Made by a program: the position numbers and the translations under genes. 64,000 nucleotides of DNA from a virus, in IMG/VR virus record IMGVR_UViG_3300048014_000353, positions 62,001 through 126,000 of that record; one strand, given 5' to 3'. Below the pieces are notes generated by a model. That model saw nothing but the letters and a program-made list of their open reading frames with translations, searched no databases and had not been told where the DNA came from. This document shows, in pieces, positions 48,372 to 56,941 of the stretch (position 1 is its first letter; every line of letters begins with the position of its first letter).

Positions 48372-49693
48372 CGATCAACATCACAGGCACGCTCGTCCCG
48401 GCCTCCGCGACGTTTGGGATCGCCAACGCGAGCGACCTCGTCGGGGGCTTTGCGTCCTACGCGAGCCCGAGCGCGATCGGCGCCATCGCGTCCGGGCGCC
48501 TCATCCTCGGCCAAGAAGCGTACGACCAGTCCACCGGCATTCTCTACCAGCTGACGAGCCTTACGCCCGGCGGCGGCTTCGCCAACGGGACGTGGATCCC
48601 GCTCGTCATTCCGAACGGCGGCGCGTGGTCGCCGGGCGTAGCGACGGTCGCGACCGCGAACATCACCCTCTCCGGTGAGCAGACGATCAACGGCGTCACG
48701 ACGTCGGCGTCGCGCGTGCTCGTCGTGGGGCAGAATTCGACGGCGGCCAACGGCCTCTACACGACCGGAACAGGCGCGTGGACATACACGAGCGACGCGA
48801 ACGTCGCGTCCGACTACATCCTCGGCAAGCAGGTCGCGGTTCTCGGCGGCACCTACGCCGGCACGATCTACGTCTGCAACGCGGTCCCGGCCACACTTGG
48901 CACGAACCCCGTCACGTTCGTCGCCAACGGCACGGGCGGCACCAGCTTCAACGCGGCAAGCCCGCCCCCCATCGGCAACGTCGCCCCCAGCACGGCCTTC
49001 TTCTCGCAGCTCACGCTGAGTGGCCCTGGTCTTTGGGCCAGCGGCGTCGCGCCGCTCGACGGATTTGTCTCCGCGGCCGTCACCGACTCCGGTACGGCGA
49101 CCACGCTTTCGGCCACGCAGTACAACGTCCGCACGATCGCGCTCACCGGGGCCTTGACGGCCGTGCGGACCGTCATCATCCCCACGCAGACCTCGTCGTC
49201 GTACGTGCCGTGGTGGTGGTTTCGAAACGCCTCCACGGGCGGATTTAGCATCACGATCTCCATCGGGTCGGGCGCGACCGTGTCGCTCGCGTCGGGCCAG
49301 ACGGCGATGTGCTGGACCGACGGCACGAACGTATACATCTCGGGCGGTGGTGCGGGCGGTAACACGCTCGTTGGCACGGCGAAGACCGCGGCGTTCACGG
49401 CTTCCGCCGGCAACGATTACAAGATCAACACGACCGGCGGGACCTTCACCGGCACGATGCCGGCGGTCACCGACGGCGCGATCATCTCGTTCATCGACAC
49501 CGAAGCGAGCTGCGGATCGTCCGCATTCAGCGTGACGGCCGCGGGCACGGACAAGGTGATGAGCCCCGCGACGATGACGCTCTCGAGCGCCGGCGGCACG
49601 GTCGTCTGCTTGAACCGCAACTCGCAGTCGGTCCAGTACGAGGGAATCGTGTCCGCGACGCTTGGCAACTACTGGTACCCGAGGAGCAACTGA
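48368..49693 (+). CDS. tail fibre/adhesin with one NGVY-type module
   Basis: 441 residues. N-terminal beta arm with ILGQEAYDQSTGILYQLT, a module at 48658-48805 (SRVLVVGQNSTAANGLYTTGTGAW) close in DNA to that at 43132, then beta segments TLSATQYNVRTIALTGAL and SFIDTEASCGSSAFSVTAAG of the kind found in fibre heads. The start overlaps the previous stop (ATGA). Confidence 0.6.
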   Translation: MTINITGTLVPASATFGIANASDLVGGFASYASPSAIGAIASGRLILGQEAYDQSTGILYQLTSLTPGGGFANGTWIPLVIPNGGAWSPGVATVATANITLSGEQTINGVTTSASRVLVVGQNSTAANGLYTTGTGAWTYTSDANVASDYILGKQVAVLGGTYAGTIYVCNAVPATLGTNPVTFVANGTGGTSFNAASPPPIGNVAPSTAFFSQLTLSGPGLWASGVAPLDGFVSAAVTDSGTATTLSATQYNVRTIALTGALTAVRTVIIPTQTSSSYVPWWWFRNASTGGFSITISIGSGATVSLASGQTAMCWTDGTNVYISGGGAGGNTLVGTAKTAAFTASAGNDYKINTTGGTFTGTMPAVTDGAIISFIDTEASCGSSAFSVTAAGTDKVMSPATMTLSSAGGTVVCLNRNSQSVQYEGIVSATLGNYWYPRSN

Positions 49694-50487
49694 TGCAACG
49701 CGTTGGACTCTACATCGTCATCGCGTGGGTCACGTGTGCGTCGATCCTCCTCTGCGTTCTTGGGCGTTGGGCATGGGTGACCGACCAGCGCGTGCAGGGC
49801 GCCGGCGCGGAGCCTCCGTGGCGCCTCGGGTCACGTCCAGACCCGACGGGGAACGGCTTCGTAACGACCGTGGGCGGCGAGCTCGCGGCGGCCGGACGAA
49901 ACATCGGTGCGGCCGACCTCGACGCGGCGCTTGCCTCGCCTCCGTGCGTGGGGTGCTCGGTGGCCAACAGCGTCGCGGCGACCTCCTTGTCGGTCGACGC
50001 CGGCGTCACGACCTGCGCGAGCTCGAACGCGCCCGTTCAGGACACCTGCGGGTGGTCGGCGATCACGACGGCCGGCTGGACCCTCGTGGACCAACAGGTC
50101 GCTCCGCCCGCGAACACCTACCAGACTTGGAACACCAAGGTCACCCTCGGTGAAACGACGACCGGCGGGAACGTGACCGGCAACCACTTCGACTCTTTCA
50201 TCACGTTCACTGCATTCACGCTTGTGGACGGCGGCACCTACCTCGTTCCGCAGGGCGGCGCGGCGACACCCACCAAGGTGGCGAGCTTGTCCGTGGTTTC
50301 GGGCACGGGCTGCGCGGGCTGCGTCTACGGGACCGGGTGCACGTGCGGCAATACGACGGGGCTCTTCACCTACGAGGCCATCGTGGACGGCGGATACATC
50401 CAGCTGCAGGTCGAGCAAGCAACCTACGACGCGAGCAGCAACTACTATGCTCGGGCGTCGGTAGACACTCCGGTGCTGCTGCCGTGA
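49693..50487 (+). CDS. membrane-anchored Cys-rich protein
   Basis: 264 residues. One N-terminal transmembrane or uncleaved signal segment (GLYIVIAWVTCASILLCVLGRWAW, residues ~5-28). The exported part has several Cys pairs (PPCVGCS, CAGCVYGTGCTCG), compatible with disulphides, and is mostly beta. Unlike cytoplasmic fibre proteins it should leave the cytoplasm. Function unknown; coupled to the large exported protein that follows. Confidence 0.5.
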   Translation: MQRVGLYIVIAWVTCASILLCVLGRWAWVTDQRVQGAGAEPPWRLGSRPDPTGNGFVTTVGGELAAAGRNIGAADLDAALASPPCVGCSVANSVAATSLSVDAGVTTCASSNAPVQDTCGWSAITTAGWTLVDQQVAPPANTYQTWNTKVTLGETTTGGNVTGNHFDSFITFTAFTLVDGGTYLVPQGGAATPTKVASLSVVSGTGCAGCVYGTGCTCGNTTGLFTYEAIVDGGYIQLQVEQATYDASSNYYARASVDTPVLLP

Positions 50488-52781
50488 GTACGCGAAGCCT
50501 CAGGGCGGCATGGGCAGCGCTCCTTACCCTCCTAGGTCTCTTCGGGGCGGGGGCGGCCGCGGGAGTCGTGTGCGAAGCGACGGCGCCCGCGGTCCACCCC
50601 CACGTCGTCCTCGAGCGGGCACACGACCAGCGCCGCGGCTATCGCGTCCTCGCGAGCGCGATCGACGTCTTCGTTCCGAAGGCGCAAGCGTTTCCGTACG
50701 GCACGATGATCCAGCCCGCGGCCACGGCGATGAACGTGACCTCGTTGAGCAGCGTGCTCAACACGGGAGGCAGCTCCTACGGTCTGGGCACGAGCATCGG
50801 GTGCCCGGTCACCGCGACCCTGTACCAGAACGGTTCGATCGTTCTTTCCGGACTCACCGTCGTCGCGTGCACGTCCACCACGTTCCAGCTCACGATTCCG
50901 CCCTTGGCGGCGGGACTCTACGACCTGTTCTTTGCGGGTGCGGGGGGCAGCTGGGTCTTCAATCCAGGCCAGCTCTCCGTTACGACGGCGAACAACCCTT
51001 CGACGATCGTGGGCGCCATTCTTCGCGCCGACTGGCCCGCGAAGTCGAACTACTGCGGCGGCACCTCCGCGTGCACGACGACCGGCCAGACGATCACCTC
51101 CATCGTCGATACGAGCGGCAACGGCAACACGTGCGTCCCGGTGGGGTCGCCCACTGTGGACATGAATTCGCCGTACTCGCGGATGCCCAACATCCAGACG
51201 ATGGCGTTCTCGGCGGCATCGTCTCAGTATTGCTCGGTCTCGTCGTTCAGCCTCGGGACGACGAACAAGCTCTACGTGATGGGCGCGTATTTCGTGCGCG
51301 GCACCACGGGCGCGAACCAGGCCCTCTCCGCCACGGCTTCCGGCGGACAGGAATTCTACGTCGCCGGGAGCACTGGCTACGCGGCCGCCTACAATAACGG
51401 CGGCGGGCTCACGCTCACCGATTCCTCGGCGAGCCGCTACAGCACGAACATCGTCTACTACGGCGGCGTCGACGCGTCGGGTTCGAACTACGTCCCGCTG
51501 CTCAACGTGAACGCGACCGGCGCGCTCACGACGAGTGGCGGCTCCTCCCCTTCGATCCCAAATAACTCCGCTTTCGCGATGGGCGCGGTTCCAGGCGGCG
51601 GCTCGTATTTCAACGGGGAGATCTGCGAAGAGATCGTGATGAACGCGGCGCCGACGTCGACGCAGCTTTCGCAGCTCTATTCGTACTTCAACGGGTCTTG
51701 CGGCATGGTCGGTCCCCCCGTGTTCGTAGGGATGACGACCGTCCAAGCCCTGACCGCGAACGCGCCGGCCAACATCGCGGTGACCGGAGTAATGGGAACG
51801 CCCACGGTCGCCGCGAACATCGGCGGCACCTCGACGCCGCTCACGGTGGTGGCGAGCGGAAGCACGTGGATCCAAGTGCAGGTCCCGAGCACGGCCGTCG
51901 GGACGTACGACATCACGGTGACCAACCCGATCGGAGCCGGCGCGACACAAGCGAACGCCATGTCTGTGAGCGCGGGGACGCCGACCCCCGAGATGTGTCT
52001 CGGAGCGAACCTCATCGCATGGTCCGAGGGGGTTCCAACCTGCAACGGGAGTCCATGCCTCGGGGGTAGCCTTGTCTCGGCGTGGCCCGACCTCTCTCAG
52101 TTGGGCAACACGTGGGTCCAAGCGACGGGGGCTGACCAACCCCTGGTCAACAGCCTCGCCGACTCGAACTTCAACGGGTATCCCTCGCTGTCATTCGGCG
52201 GTTCGCCGCAGCAGATGCAGATCGCGAGCTGGACGATCCCCGGCACTCCGACGGCGACCTACGCCTGGATGGTGGCTCGGCTTGGGTCCCTAGGGATTCA
52301 GGTGCTCTTCGACTTCGCGATCGCCGGGAGCGTCCAGGTCCAATACAACACGTCGGCCGGCGTACGCGAGGTCTACAACTCGACGACCGCTCCGTACGGC
52401 ATCCTTACGACCGCGCTGACTCACTTCCTCGTGGGGCGTACGTCGGGGACGGGGACAGCGACGCTCGGGATGAACGTCGACAACGGTACCGAAGCCACCA
52501 ACACGGTGTCGGCCACGCCGGCCTACGGATCGCCAAGCACGAGCTACCTAGGGTCGAGCGGGGGCTCCAACTACGGGACGTTCACGATCGCGATGATCGC
52601 CGTCTCGGGCGGCACGTCGCCGAACATTTCGTGCATGAACACGTACGTCCAGAAGTTCGGAGCGGGGCTCAACATATCCGGCGAGCGCCCCGCGAACGAC
52701 AATGGGCGATTCGTCGCGATGGGACTGGCCGCACTCGCCGTTGCGGTTCGTCGAAGGAAGGCGGTGAAGCGTGCAGCCTGA
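50484..52781 (+). CDS. large exported protein with two LamG-like domains, an IPT/TIG-like domain and C-terminal anchor
   Basis: 765 residues from GTG 50484 overlapping the previous stop. N-terminal signal/TM segment (AAWAALLTLLGLFGAGAAAGVV), an Ig-like domain (ATLYQNGSIVLSGLTVVAC), a concanavalin/LamG-like domain (~175-400: FSAASSQYCSVSSFS, YFNGEICEEIVMN), an IPT/TIG-like beta domain (~410-495) and a second LamG-like domain (~510-730). It ends with a hydrophobic stretch and a basic tail (GLAALAVAVRRRKAVK), like bacterial C-terminal sorting anchors. Looks like a host-style surface protein placed in a phage. Confidence 0.6.
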   Translation: MSTRSLRAAWAALLTLLGLFGAGAAAGVVCEATAPAVHPHVVLERAHDQRRGYRVLASAIDVFVPKAQAFPYGTMIQPAATAMNVTSLSSVLNTGGSSYGLGTSIGCPVTATLYQNGSIVLSGLTVVACTSTTFQLTIPPLAAGLYDLFFAGAGGSWVFNPGQLSVTTANNPSTIVGAILRADWPAKSNYCGGTSACTTTGQTITSIVDTSGNGNTCVPVGSPTVDMNSPYSRMPNIQTMAFSAASSQYCSVSSFSLGTTNKLYVMGAYFVRGTTGANQALSATASGGQEFYVAGSTGYAAAYNNGGGLTLTDSSASRYSTNIVYYGGVDASGSNYVPLLNVNATGALTTSGGSSPSIPNNSAFAMGAVPGGGSYFNGEICEEIVMNAAPTSTQLSQLYSYFNGSCGMVGPPVFVGMTTVQALTANAPANIAVTGVMGTPTVAANIGGTSTPLTVVASGSTWIQVQVPSTAVGTYDITVTNPIGAGATQANAMSVSAGTPTPEMCLGANLIAWSEGVPTCNGSPCLGGSLVSAWPDLSQLGNTWVQATGADQPLVNSLADSNFNGYPSLSFGGSPQQMQIASWTIPGTPTATYAWMVARLGSLGIQVLFDFAIAGSVQVQYNTSAGVREVYNSTTAPYGILTTALTHFLVGRTSGTGTATLGMNVDNGTEATNTVSATPAYGSPSTSYLGSSGGSNYGTFTIAMIAVSGGTSPNISCMNTYVQKFGAGLNISGERPANDNGRFVAMGLAALAVAVRRRKAVKRAA

Positions 52782-53403
52782 GAAGAGACGAGCGGTCATC
52801 GCGGCGTGTGCCGGACTCCTACTGGTTCTTAGTACGGTCGTTCTCGTGCTGACTACGCGCGACGCCAAACCGAACGCCGAAGCGGGAGGCCCGGTGCGCG
52901 TTGCGGAGACGTACCGCACTGGACTCGACGCCGGAGCGGACGTCTCCCACTACATCCTATTTCAGACGGATGCGGGATCGATCGGCGGAGCGGCGCTGGC
53001 CCTTCTCCGTCGCGCCGACCTCGATCTCATCCCCGAGGGGGGCATCCCATCCTACCTCCCAGACGGGACGATCGATCCCTCGCATCCGACGCTGCACGAA
53101 CTGGACATCCTCGCGAACTGCTACGTCCCAGGGGAGTACGCGATCGTCCTGCGGACCAACCAGTTGCGAAACGACCTCGCATGGGCTCAAGCGCTACTCG
53201 CGCGCTGCCAGGGCATCGTGGACGCCGGACAGGCAACCGGCAACGAGGCGGCGTGCCTCGCGGTGGTCACGGCGACCGTGACGCTGACACTCCCCGCGCG
53301 CTGGGCAGCGGACGGTGGTGCGTGCTGGTGGTGGCCGACCGACGGGGGGGTCCCAATGCCGCCCCCACTCCCCGCCGACCTCTACGACGGTGCGACGCCC
53401 TAG
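52771..53403 (+). CDS. single-pass membrane protein
   Basis: 210 residues from GTG 52771. Basic start and one TM segment (VIAACAGLLLVLSTVVLVLTT, ~9-29), then an exported domain with a few Cys (LDILANCYVPGEYAIVL, LLARCQG, EAACLAVV) and a Pro-rich end. Overlaps the previous gene by 11 bases. No family recognised. Confidence 0.5.
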   Translation: MQPEKRRAVIAACAGLLLVLSTVVLVLTTRDAKPNAEAGGPVRVAETYRTGLDAGADVSHYILFQTDAGSIGGAALALLRRADLDLIPEGGIPSYLPDGTIDPSHPTLHELDILANCYVPGEYAIVLRTNQLRNDLAWAQALLARCQGIVDAGQATGNEAACLAVVTATVTLTLPARWAADGGACWWWPTDGGVPMPPPLPADLYDGATP

Positions 53404-53475
53404 GGGGCACCAGAACGCGAGGAGGTCATTGGTCTTTGTCATCGCCTTGAGTCCGCGTCGTGAGGCGGAGCCAAC

Positions 53476-54087
53476 ATGAACGAAGTCGAACGTGACGCGG
53501 CGATCGCTGCACTTCCCGAGATCCTCGATCACCTCAAGACCATCAAAGCCAACACCACACTCACCGCGGAAGAGGTCAAGCGCCACGGCGCACGTCTTAC
53601 CCATCTGGAGGAGGACGTGCAGGGCCTGAGGGCCAGCGTGACCACGCTCGAGCAGGAGGTCCGCGCGGGCGTGAACCTTTCCAATGCGGTCGAGGCACCC
53701 ACCGCGGTGGAGCCGTTGCCCTCACCGCTCCCGCCGACATCGGCGGTCCTGGCCCCGATGCGCGCTCCAAGCCGCAGCGTCACGAGCGAGGTGCGGGAGA
53801 GCCTCCGCGCGACCGAGATGGAGACCAAGGCGCAGACGCCGATGCTCCGTCAGATCCTCACCGGTCAGCAGGGGTCCAATGCTCGTCAGGCCGTGAGCGT
53901 GTTCGTGGGCATGACCCTCGCGGTCGCCGTTGCGAACCTCGTCACCTGGTGCCAGCCGGCGATGCCTGCGTCGCCCTTCCGGCAGAACCCCCCGCAGGTG
54001 GCTCCCGCGCCGCGCACGTACGCGCCGCCGCCCGCCGAACTGCCCGCGCCCGCGCCCATTCCGCTGCCGTCACCGCCCACGCGGTGA
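53476..54087 (+). CDS. coiled-coil membrane protein of the lysis/envelope region
   Basis: 203 residues. Residues ~12-65 form a coiled coil (LTHLEEDVQGLRASVTTLEQEV), then a Pro/Ser linker, one TM segment at ~139-157 (AVSVFVGMTLAVAVANLVTW), and a Pro-rich tail of ~45 residues. The layout fits a spanin- or holin-associated protein, but the TM is near the C-terminus, unlike classical i-spanins. GGCGGAG lies upstream. Confidence 0.5.
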   Translation: MNEVERDAAIAALPEILDHLKTIKANTTLTAEEVKRHGARLTHLEEDVQGLRASVTTLEQEVRAGVNLSNAVEAPTAVEPLPSPLPPTSAVLAPMRAPSRSVTSEVRESLRATEMETKAQTPMLRQILTGQQGSNARQAVSVFVGMTLAVAVANLVTWCQPAMPASPFRQNPPQVAPAPRTYAPPPAELPAPAPIPLPSPPTR

Positions 54088-54151
54088 GGTCTCGTCGCGC
54101 GCTCCGTCGAGCGCGCGTCGCGTCTCCGTAACCCGAACCAAGGACAACCCC

Positions 54152-54931
54152 ATGCTCCGAACGAACGCTGTGCGCGTGCGTGACGCCGCCGTGCGTCTTT
54201 TGCCGAACCGTAGCGAGATCTCGCTCACGGTGATGAGCTTCCTGGCGCTCTCGACCATGATCATCTTCAGCCGTGTGGCCTTCGCGCAGCAGGTGGCGCC
54301 GCCCGCCGCCCTCGCGACCGGCACGCCGATCATGCTCTGGGCGAGCGTCGCCGGCATCCTCGTGCACGCGGCCATGAGCCTCGTGGCCCCCGGCACCCCC
54401 ACGCCGTGGAATCTCCCGGCCAGCACGCGCTTTTACCTCGGCGCGGCGCTCAGCGCACTGTCGGGGCTCGCGAGCCTCCTGCAGACCGGCGCCACGGTCC
54501 AGAGCGCGCTCCTCACGTCGCTCGGAACCCTCATCGCCGCGCTCGTCGCCCACGCCCCGCAGCTCGCCGCGAAGGACGAGCCCCGTCCGGGCAACGGTGG
54601 CGGCGGTACGCTCGGCGCGCTCAGCGCGGGTGCGCTCCTGGCGGCAGTCGCGATCGGCGCTTCGGGGTGCACGGCGGCGCAGTCGGCCAACGACCAGAAG
54701 ACCGCCAACTCGGTCCTCTCGGGGCTCCAGCAGGCGTGCGTCGACGCCGAGATGCTCGCGCCAGTCCTCGATCCGTCGCTCTCCGCGACGGACCTCGCCA
54801 CGATCAAGACCACGTGCGGACTCGAGGCCTTCGCCGACAGCGTCATTCAGCAAGCCGAAGCCCTCTTCGCCGCTCAGCCCGCCGTCGCCGCGCAGATGAA
54901 GAAGGTCGCGGCCGCCAAGGCCCACAAGTGA
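54152..54931 (+). CDS. multi-span membrane protein, holin candidate
   Basis: 259 residues from ATG 54152 (AAGGAC upstream). Hydrophobic segments at ~25-45, ~58-78, ~92-135 and ~155-172 (LSAGALLAAVAIGASGC), separated by short loops, then a soluble helical domain of ~85 residues. The last hydrophobic part ends in a lipobox-like ASGC. Holins often have 1-4 TM segments, and this gene starts a run of coupled envelope genes, so a holin or holin-fusion is a fair guess. Confidence 0.5.
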   Translation: MLRTNAVRVRDAAVRLLPNRSEISLTVMSFLALSTMIIFSRVAFAQQVAPPAALATGTPIMLWASVAGILVHAAMSLVAPGTPTPWNLPASTRFYLGAALSALSGLASLLQTGATVQSALLTSLGTLIAALVAHAPQLAAKDEPRPGNGGGGTLGALSAGALLAAVAIGASGCTAAQSANDQKTANSVLSGLQQACVDAEMLAPVLDPSLSATDLATIKTTCGLEAFADSVIQQAEALFAAQPAVAAQMKKVAAAKAHK

Positions 54932-55221
54932 ACCGCCCCCTGTCGGACGCGTGGTTCGTCCTTGGCGCGCTCGTCGCTCTCTCGCCGGTGCTCTTCGCGT
55001 GCGGGGGCGAGAAGTGGCTGCCGGCGGACACGGCGAGCGCGACGGTCGCCGTGCGCGCCGAAGTGCGCGTCGAGGAGATCTGCGCGGCCGACGGGGGCTC
55101 GTGTGACCCGGCCCTGGTGCGCGCGCTCGTGCGCATGCCGCTCTGCGAGCACGCCTCGATGCTCGCGCACCACGGGCAGACGGTCCCCGACTTGCGAGGT
55201 GTCGCGTGCCAGCCGAAATGA
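54928..55221 (+). CDS. small lipoprotein
   Basis: 97 residues from GTG 54928. Signal segment (DAWFVLGALVALSPVLFAC) with lipobox LFAC; mature part has three Cys (EICAADGGSC, LCEHAS). Possible outer-membrane partner in lysis (o-spanin-like) by size and place, although it is not Pro-rich. Coupled on both sides. Confidence 0.55.
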   Translation: MNRPLSDAWFVLGALVALSPVLFACGGEKWLPADTASATVAVRAEVRVEEICAADGGSCDPALVRALVRMPLCEHASMLAHHGQTVPDLRGVACQPK

Positions 55222-55493
55222 GATTCGACGAGAGCGTCGTCGCCCAGCACTTCGCCGAGCTCTCGACGCTCACGGGCATGACGCAGCAGGAGTTCGCGGA
55301 CTTCGAACGGCTCTTGCCCGCCGATCAGGCGCTCGTCGTCGAGGGCATGCGCGTGCAGGTGTGGACCCGCGGAGGCGCAAGCGCGCTGCCGAGGATTCTC
55401 GCCATCTTGCAGGTCTTGGCGACGGTCGCGGGCGTGGTGACGGGCGTGAGCGGAGCCATCAGTGCGGTCAACGCGCTCCGAGGGGTGCTCTAG
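55218..55493 (+). CDS. small protein with C-terminal membrane segment
   Basis: 91 residues from ATG 55218 (ATGA overlap). A soluble helical N-terminus (FAELSTLTGMTQQEFADFERLL) is followed by one long hydrophobic segment (ILAILQVLATVAGVVTGVSGAI, ~62-84). May be a holin, antiholin or tail-anchored accessory. No family recognised. Confidence 0.5.
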   Translation: MRFDESVVAQHFAELSTLTGMTQQEFADFERLLPADQALVVEGMRVQVWTRGGASALPRILAILQVLATVAGVVTGVSGAISAVNALRGVL

Positions 55494-55859
55494 ATGAAGC
55501 TGAAACCCGTCCGATCCACCTACGGCGATCCCTACGGTCACTCGTTCTACTGCCCCGGGTGCAAGGAGTCGCACACGATTCCGACCGTGGGGGATCATGC
55601 CTGGGGATTCAACGGCGACGTTGAGACCCCGACGTTCACCCCCTCGATTCGCGTGTCGTACACGTACGGCGCCGAGCGCATCGAGGTCGTCTGCCACTCG
55701 TTCGTCGAGAGCGGCAAGATTCGTTTCCTTCACGACTGCACGCACGCGTTGCGGGGGCAGACCGTGGAGCTCCCGCAATGGGACGAGAGCCAGTTCGAGG
55801 GCGGCCCCGACGAGGGACCGCGCGCCCTCGCGCTGAAGGCTCTCCTCGCAGATCAATGA
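55494..55859 (+). CDS. DUF6527-like protein
   Basis: 121 residues. FYCPGCKESHTI, WGFNGDVETPTFTPSI, VCHSFVESGKIRFLHDCTHALRGQTVELP match the DUF6527 pattern widely seen in phage genomes: a CxxC pair, the TPTFxPS motif and an H-SFV...FL-DCTH core. Two Cys and two His suggest metal binding. Function unknown. Starts directly after the previous stop. Confidence 0.8.
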   Translation: MKLKPVRSTYGDPYGHSFYCPGCKESHTIPTVGDHAWGFNGDVETPTFTPSIRVSYTYGAERIEVVCHSFVESGKIRFLHDCTHALRGQTVELPQWDESQFEGGPDEGPRALALKALLADQ

Positions 55860-55877
55860 CCTTCCGGAGATTGACCC

Positions 55878-56402
55878 ATGGGTGACTTTCGACTCGAAGT
55901 AGACGCGACCGGCGGACACGGATGCGACCGCGACGCCCATGAAGGGGAAATCGTCCGCGCGTGTGGCCGGCAGGGGTGCCCCGACTGCGAATTCCGGCGC
56001 TTCCTCGCGCAGCCGACGGTGATCGGCACGCTCCGCAGCGCCAAGCTCGTGCACTGGCCGGGGCAGACCTGTGAGGTCGTCGACGAGTACAGGCCGGTCT
56101 ACTACGTCGGCAGCTCCTCGCCGTACATCGAAGCGCGGCGCGTGAAAGGCTCGTTCAAAGCGCCGCCTGCCCCGGCGCCGTCCCCCGAGGTTCCCCCGCC
56201 GGACGTCATCGCCGAACCGGTGAGCGCCCAGCCGCTCGAGACCGCGCCGACCGACCCATCGCCGGCGCTCCTTGCCGAAGCGGCCCCCGCGGCGGCCCCC
56301 GCGCTCAACGGAGATGAGACCGGCAACTCTGCGCCGGGCGTCGCGATCGTCATCGCTGACGCCGCACTCCCCGCTCCTGAGGAGCCCAAGCCGTCGCCGT
56401 GA
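55878..56402 (+). CDS. hypothetical protein with Cys/His N-terminus and Pro/Ala tail
   Basis: 174 residues. The first ~95 residues hold GHGCDRDAHEG and CGRQGCPDCEFRRF, a likely zinc site, and beta strands (LVHWPGQTCEVVDEYRPVYYV). The last ~80 are Pro/Ala-rich and disordered. A small phage protein of unknown role beside DUF6527. Confidence 0.5.
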   Translation: MGDFRLEVDATGGHGCDRDAHEGEIVRACGRQGCPDCEFRRFLAQPTVIGTLRSAKLVHWPGQTCEVVDEYRPVYYVGSSSPYIEARRVKGSFKAPPAPAPSPEVPPPDVIAEPVSAQPLETAPTDPSPALLAEAAPAAAPALNGDETGNSAPGVAIVIADAALPAPEEPKPSP

Positions 56403-56732
56403 GCTGGAGCTGCGTCCTTGTGGACGTGACGCGCAAGACGCCGGAGGAGCGCATGCGGCTCCCGGTCGGAGCGATGTACTTCGCGCCCTGGCTTCTTGCG
56501 CGGCAGTCCGGTCTTTCCCGACAGTACCTGCGCGATTGGATGGGCAAGCGCGCCCCCATCGTGCTCTGCCTGCCGGGTGCGGGGCTTCACTGCCTGGATC
56601 GGGAGTGGTATCCGTACGTCACTCGGCATCGGCCAGCGCCCCGAAGGCGGGTGGCTCTATCACGGCTGGCTGAAGGCCGGCGTCCTGTCCGACGACCTCG
56701 ACGGGCGTACCTATCCGCCGCGTGTCGATTGA
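56399..56732 (+). pseudogene. phage protein gene interrupted by a +1 shift
   Basis: GTG 56399 overlaps the previous stop and opens MSWSCVLVDVTRKTPEER..., LPVGAMYFAPWLL, LRDWMGKRAPIVLCLPG, CLDREWYPYVT. This is a family in which the protein normally ends with a WYHGWL..G.L..D..GR.Y segment. Here that end (YHGWLKAGVLSDDLDGRTYPP) is in the +1 frame, reached near 56,600-56,625, and stops at 56732. The total of 334 bases is one more than a multiple of three. Either a one-base insertion, a sequencing error or a +1 frameshift. Confidence 0.6.
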
Positions 56733-56766
56733 GTACCGATTGCGGGCCCCTGGTCGAATCGGGTTA

Positions 56767-56794
56767 GGTGAGCGTGGAGAGGGACACGCTCACC
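56767..56794 (+). promoter_or_regulatory. 10-bp hairpin with purine-rich loop before a small gene
   Basis: GGTGAGCGTG (56767-56776) pairs perfectly with CACGCTCACC (56785-56794); the loop is GAGAGGGA. It ends three bases before the ATG at 56798. The only ribosome-site-like bases (GGAGAGGGA) are in the loop. It may terminate upstream transcription or set translation of the following gene. Confidence 0.45.
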
Positions 56795-56797
56795 CCC

Positions 56798-56941
56798 ATG
56801 TTCGACTTCCCGGATTCGGAGGGGGCACGCACGGAGACACGCGCGCACATGCGCGGCCTGGCGCGCGCGAGCGTGTGGGCCGTCGTCGGTCTTGTTCTCG
56901 CTCTCGCGCTCTACGCCTTCCTCTCCCGAGGGACCCCATGA
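56798..56941 (+). CDS. 47-aa single-pass membrane protein
   Basis: ATG 56798 to TGA 56941, which overlaps the ATG of the peptidase gene. A soluble N-terminal part (MFDFPDSEGARTETRAHMRG) is followed by one hydrophobic segment (ASVWAVVGLVLALALYAFL) and a short basic end. Size and place next to a putative lysin suit a holin or pinholin-like protein; speculative. Confidence 0.5.
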   Translation: MFDFPDSEGARTETRAHMRGLARASVWAVVGLVLALALYAFLSRGTP

